This document shows positions 59,231 through 64,000 of a stretch of DNA of 64,000 nucleotides, piece after piece. The notes under the pieces were generated by a model that saw nothing but the letters and a program-made list of their open reading frames with translations, had not been told where the DNA came from and ran no database searches. The first letter of the stretch is position 1, and each line of letters starts with the position of its first letter. Both the position numbers and the translations under genes were made by a program. The stretch is from Serilophus lunatus (lineage: Eukaryota; Chordata; Aves; Passeriformes; Eurylaimidae). The stretch spans positions 1,178,417 through 1,242,416 of the forward strand of contig VXBA01003121.1 of NCBI GenBank assembly GCA_013399895.1, in the 5' to 3' direction.

Positions 59231-59968
59231 AGGGCCTGGGAGAAACTTGAAGTCATGGTGAACAGAAACCTTATGAGGTTCAAGGGGAAGCACAAAGCTC
59301 TGCACTTGGGGTCGGTATAACCCCGTGCATTCAGTATCAACTGAGGAACAACTGGCTCAGCAGCAGCTGAACATTGTGTGGACTCCAGGCTGAGTGTAGC
59401 ACACCAGTGTGGCCACAACCCAAGTAAAACAAACCATGTGCCTGGCTGCATTGGAGGGGCATGGACAGTGGATCAAAGGATCTCATGAATCTCCCTCTTG
59501 TTCAGCAGTGGTCAGATAACATCTGAAATACTGTGTGATGCAGCCTTGTTTAAAAAGGATGTGGAGAAAAAGTAAGAGGTCCTCTGGAGGACAAAAGGAG
59601 GGCCCAGGGTCTACAGAAGCTGAGGGGGCTTGATGCCTTAAGGGGTATGCTTAATATTTTGGAGGAATTCACTTTAGCTAGGTAGCTTCTTTAAATTGGT
59701 GGAGGGGGATCTGGGATGACCTAGTAGTAAACAAATCCTTGAGGAACAGTTTGACAAAGGTGACATAGCAAAAATCTTCTCTTCAGGAGGAGAGGGCAAC
59801 ACTGGCACAAGTCACTCAGAGAGGATTTGGATTCTCCATCAGGATGTGGCTGAACAAAGCCACAGCCGCCCTGACTCAGTGATGGTGACCATTCTGCTCT
59901 GTAGGGGCAGGAGGCTGAACCAGGTGATCTCCAGAGGTCCCTTACAAGCAAGACTTTTACGGGTCCAT
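59231..59968 (+). mobile_element. old, diverged CR1 LINE, ~740 bp
   Basis: Plus-strand CR1 recognisable by order of blocks: 'cacaaagctctgcacttggg', 'cagataacatctgaaatact' (the 'vrphleyc' coding region), 'gagggcccagggtctac', 'gtgatctccagaggtccctt'. Many indels and substitutions; no open frame survives. It lies head-to-head with the preceding CR1. Confidence 0.78.
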
Positions 59969-61254
59969 AGTTAGTTGCATCTTCTAAGGGCCAAGACAAA
60001 GTAAAAATTGAAATTGCATAATGTGGTTGTTCTCTGGACAAAGCAAGGCACATTTCAAAGACATGGTGGCTCTGTGTCTTAGTAACACTTGCAGAGAGTG
60101 AGACTCCATGAAGGTAAGAAGGATTTTTGAAAGAGAAACTGGCTGAACAACAGATTAGGAGAGGTTCTTGTCACGGTGTAAGGGGTCCCATGAGGGAGGA
60201 GTGGTGTTAGGATATTTAAAACTAGTAAGTTGTCTCCACAATACCTGAATATACCAGTCTCAGCTGGAGATGAAGTCCTGGTTGGGGAAGCAGTGACAGC
60301 ATGCCAAGATCTCTGTTGAGGAAGAGAGAGTTTTGGGAGACTTGTGGATGATCTGTGAAGAACAGAGGTTTCAAATTGAAAAGACAGGCAAAGACTCAGG
60401 AGGTTTCTGAATCCAGTAAAGCCAAAGGAATTTACTCAATAGAAAAACAATGGGGAAGAACGAGTTTAGCAGAGTAACACGGCCAACTGCACAAGCTGAA
60501 AGTCAATAAACACAGGACTTGCTCTTGAGGGAACAAGATTTCTGCAAAACTCACAATGCTGTGGTTTGTTGAAGAATGTAAATGATTGTAAAGAGGTGGA
60601 CCTCAGGAAATAAGAGTGCATTAAAATCTTATGCAAATGGCTTGGAAATCAAGGACCTGGAAAAGAGCACAAAACTCCCTGCTCCTCTAGCTACAGGGCT
60701 TTATGGGAAATACTTAATTTCTGATGGTCTGCTAATTATTGGATTATCTATAATAAATTGTACTGGGAAATTAGTTTGGAAGGGAATTTTCAGAAAATGA
60801 AGTCTTTCCTTGCTTGTCTGGGCACGAGTGTTCTAGGGTGAAGATGTGCCTTAACACTGGATTGGCAGACAGGAATTAAAAATGGGGCAGAAATCTCCTT
60901 TATGGTCATGACTGAAACTCTTTGCAGTCCTTTGGTTATCCCCTATTTCTCGACAGCTCTTCTGTATGCACTTAGACTCCTTTTCCAGTGAAAACATTTC
61001 CTTTCTAATTCTACCCTTTTCTCTCTTCCCACCCTACCAAAGAGACGACAAATATCACTTGAAAGCTATGGAAGTTGTAACAGAGGTGCGAGGAGATAAT
61101 GTATATGCATCATGATGCACATACACAGGCACAGCCTTCTTTTCTGAGCCAGTCTATTCAAGATCAGCCCTTGGGTGTGCAAGTATATGCAGGAAAGAGC
61201 TTAAAATAGTAGCAGTGGTTTCCATATTCACCTGCAACTGGACCAGGGTGGCCC
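59969..61254. other. non-coding unique DNA
   Basis: No gene or recognised repeat. Confidence 0.55.
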
Positions 61255-61783
61255 CACTAGTCAGCCCTGGTGAGGTGAATTCAGGGTGTTGTGTCCAGTT
61301 CTGGGCTCCTCAGGACAAGAGAGACATGGAGCTCCTGAAGCGAGTCCAGCTGAAGGGATGGAGCATCTCTGTGCCCAGGAAAGGCTGAGGGAGCTGGGGC
61401 TGTTCAACCTCCAGAGGAGACACTGAGAGGGGACCCCATCCCTGTGTGTCAGGGTGTGCAGGGAGGGGCAGAGGATGGACCAGGCTCTGCTCCATGGAAC
61501 CAGCAATGGGACAAGAGGAATGTGAAGGAACTGATGCTCAGGAAGTTCCACCTGGACATGAGGAAGAACTTCTTTGCTGTGCAGTGACTGAGCATTGGAA
61601 CAGGTTGCCCAGAGAGGGTGTAGAGTGTGTCACTGGAGATATTCCAGAACCACCTGGACACAATCATGTGCCATGTGCTCTGGGATGGCCCTGCTTGAGC
61701 AGGAAAGTGGGACCAGGTGACCCTCTGTAGTCCTTTCTACTCACACATTCTATCATTCTGTCATTCTGTTGTTCTGTGACTCT
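61255..61783 (+). mobile_element. CR1 LINE, 3' ~530 bp with octamer tail
   Basis: Plus-strand CR1 starting in the ORF2 coding region ('cagccctggtgagg', 'tgtgtccagttctgggctcc'), passing 'aaggctgagggagctggggc' and 'atgaggaagaacttctttgc'. It ends 'attctatcattctgtcattc' and further degenerate octamers to about 61783. Frames are broken by indels. Confidence 0.95.
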
Positions 61784-62670
61784 AAAACTTCAGAGAAGGA
61801 CATGTCTCACATAGCAGAGTAACAGGAGAAAGAACTGAATGATTTAGAGACCATCATTCTGTCAAGATGTTCTGGTGATGAACAAGGACAGTGAAACATA
61901 TGTTGTTTGAGTAGTCACACAAGCCTCAGGGAAAACATATGATACAAGTCATGTCTTTCAGTGTTCACACAACATAGCAGCTACTCAGATATGTGCCACA
62001 AGGACACGCTTTCCCAGGTTTAAATGGGTGACTTTATGCCAGGTGAGAGTCCTTCATCTTCTCTTTTGTACACAATTGTGCTCTTCTGTTTCCCCTTCTC
62101 TGGTAACGCTCCAGCAGTGCCTCTTCATTTACCTTCTCTGGTTTTTTTCCCAGACAAAGACCCAGAGAAATGGGGTTACTGGCTTCTACCAAGATGTTCG
62201 CAGACTCCAGCAGGATAGAAAAAGAAGCACATTTTTCCCCACTTCTGCAATCCAAAGCATGCTCTGACATTAAGTTCATCTTTCAAGGACTTTCTCAGAG
62301 AAAGCCCATTGTGTATGTACTTTGCAGAGTTACCCAGCAAAGCCATAGGTATAAAGACAAAGACAAATGAGACATATGTTCCCTACCTGCAGTTTCCACA
62401 ATCTTGAGGATGGTTTGGAATGTAGTTAAGGTCATCTAGGACTTCTCCTCCCTTCCCTGACTTGTCTACATCAGACAGTCACTTCATTCTCTAACCAGCT
62501 TTCTCTGACCTTGTGCAGACCTTGTTGGTCTTCTCTCACTCTTTATGGTTTTAGCCATTAGCACCACCTTAATTTCCCTGTTCTTCTTGCTGAGGAAGTC
62601 CCACCAAGGCAGATATGTTTGGAAAAGAGGTTTCACACAGGAAGGAGCCTTACATGTGAAATGGAGCCTT
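61784..62670. other. non-coding unique DNA
   Basis: No gene or repeat was recognised. Overlapping short frames at 62.02-62.28 kb are unremarkable. Confidence 0.6.
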
Positions 62671-63188
62671 TTAGAATCACAGGACCCTAGAAATGTTAAG
62701 GGTGGAAAAGACCTCTAAGATCACCGAGCTGAATCATCAGCTGAGCACCACCACCGTGTTCACCACTAAACCAAGTCTATATCCACATGATTTTTGAACA
62801 ACTTCGACGGATGGTGACTCCAGCACTTCCCTGGGCAGCCTGTTCCAATGCTTAACCACCCTTTCCATGCAGAATTTTTTCCTAATACCCGATCTAAACC
62901 TTCTGTGGTATAACTTGAGGCCATTTCTTCCTGCCCTGACACTTGTTTCCTGGGAAAAGAGACTGACACTCACCTGGCTACAACCTCCTGTCAGGGAGTT
63001 GTACAGAGCAAGAAGGTTCCCTCTGAGCCTCCTTTTCTCCAGGATAAACATCCAGAGCTCCCTCAGTTGCTCCTCATAGGTTTTGAGCTCCCCAGCTCTG
63101 TTAACCATCTCTGGAACTGCTTCAGCACCTCAATGTCTTTCTTGCAGTGAGGGTCCCAGAAGTGGGCACAGTACTTAAGTTGAAACCT
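62671..63188 (-). mobile_element. CR1 LINE, 3' ~520 bp
   Basis: Minus-strand CR1 of the 'ggtggaaaagacctctaaga' subfamily. An almost uninterrupted minus-strand frame (62737-63108) reads TYEEQLRELWMFILEKRRLR, VVKHWNRLPREVLESPS and continues past the usual ORF2 C-terminus. This is among the best preserved CR1 coding ends here. It is 5'-truncated near 'gtcccagaagtgggcacagt'. Confidence 0.97.
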
Positions 63189-64000
63189 GATAAGTTTCCA
63201 GCACAGGGGAAAAACTATGGGAGTAGGAAAGATGCAAAACCAGTCCTCACTCCATAATTCAGGAAGGATAAATACAGCATTTTTCTGTATAGTCACAATT
63301 TTTTCAAACTTTCAATATCTGAGTATCATCAGGGTAGGGAGGATGTTATTGCTTATGTCTGTTTTATCACATGAGTTCTTATATTTTAACTTGTGAAAAG
63401 GTATTGGCTTTGACAAACATTTGAGAAAGGAGGAAAGTGCCAAGATAATGGTGGGTCTGTTTGGTCTGACTATTTCATCCAGTTACAGTTCCTTACAGAA
63501 AACAGTCAGGGGGTTCATCTTGCAGTGCAAAGCTGCAGAAACTTATCTGACATGGCACAGCTTGAAGAGATGTTTTGTGAGCTTATGCTCCTTATTGCAG
63601 CACAGTGATGGATGGATCTGATGACTACTACTATTTCTTTTTACTTGAATGTCAGTAGTGTATTGCCTCTTAATGTTAATAAAATATGCAATAAACTTTA
63701 CAATGTAAAACTTCAGCATTATAAAGGCCCTTTCCATGTGAGTGGGTACTGTAGGTACCTGTAAATTTGGATGGGAAAAGTAGTTGCAAGACAACACCAT
63801 GCCAAAAAAATCAAAACAAAACCAACAAAAAACCCAAACAAACAAATAAAATTTATCATCTTGAACCTGGAAGAACTGATAAACACGGGACCAAGTGTCT
63901 GCTGCATTTGTTAAAGGTCACTTGCACTTGAGCCACCAGGACATCAGTACGACGCTCTTCTTCTGAGTAAATGGCCTCAAAGCTGCTGCTCCAAGTGGGA
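63189..64000. other. non-coding DNA, possible exon edge at the right end
   Basis: No repeat was recognised except A-rich sequence at 63798-63850. The last 140 bp on the minus strand form an open frame running off the window (see findings). Confidence 0.5.

Noticed and set aside
1..64000. tRNA, rRNA, CRISPR array, operons or bacterial regulatory sites
   Set aside because: None was seen by eye. The repeat content is clearly avian nuclear, so bacterial feature types are not expected.

Overview
The window looks like bird nuclear DNA, most likely from a passerine. It is AT-rich, has no operon-like layout, and is peppered with CR1 non-LTR retrotransposon fragments, the dominant interspersed repeat of birds. 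Many of these keep the CR1 3' signature (a 'cccttccaaccc' block followed by ATTCTATG/ATTCTGTG octamers). One long terminal repeat (LTR) with a 5-bp target-site duplication is also present. The passerine call is an inference from the LTR type. Two N runs (25809-26258 and 40976-41247) show this is a scaffolded assembly, and both gaps lie inside repeats.

I see no complete protein-coding gene, tRNA, rRNA, CRISPR array or bacterial-type feature. Almost every open frame over 60 codons is either part of a CR1 or of a length expected by chance in AT-rich DNA. The best coding candidate is a 115-nt minus-strand segment at 3479-3593 with a branch-point-like sequence, pyrimidine tract, AG and GT in the right order. 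It is unproven. The window is best read as intergenic or long-intron sequence.

Layout: 1-16 kb is nearly repeat-free, with one CR1 tip at 2.8 kb. 16-26.7 kb holds three CR1s, including an unusual 5' CR1 fragment (ORF1 esterase region plus the start of the ORF2 endonuclease) at 21.8-23.3 kb, then the gap-containing LTR at 25491-26688. 29-46 kb has scattered CR1 tips and two longer elements (29.1 and 45.7 kb), and a pair of abutting CR1s around the second gap (40.85-41.57 kb). 49-63.2 kb is the densest CR1 region, with inserts in both orientations and a head-to-head pair at 58.9-60.0 kb.

The most interesting non-repeat signal is an exact RFX X-box (GTTGCTATGGCAAC, 35780-35793). It sits in a locally GC- and CpG-richer stretch, about 35.64-35.99 kb, that could be a promoter or enhancer. 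I found no clear new biological system.
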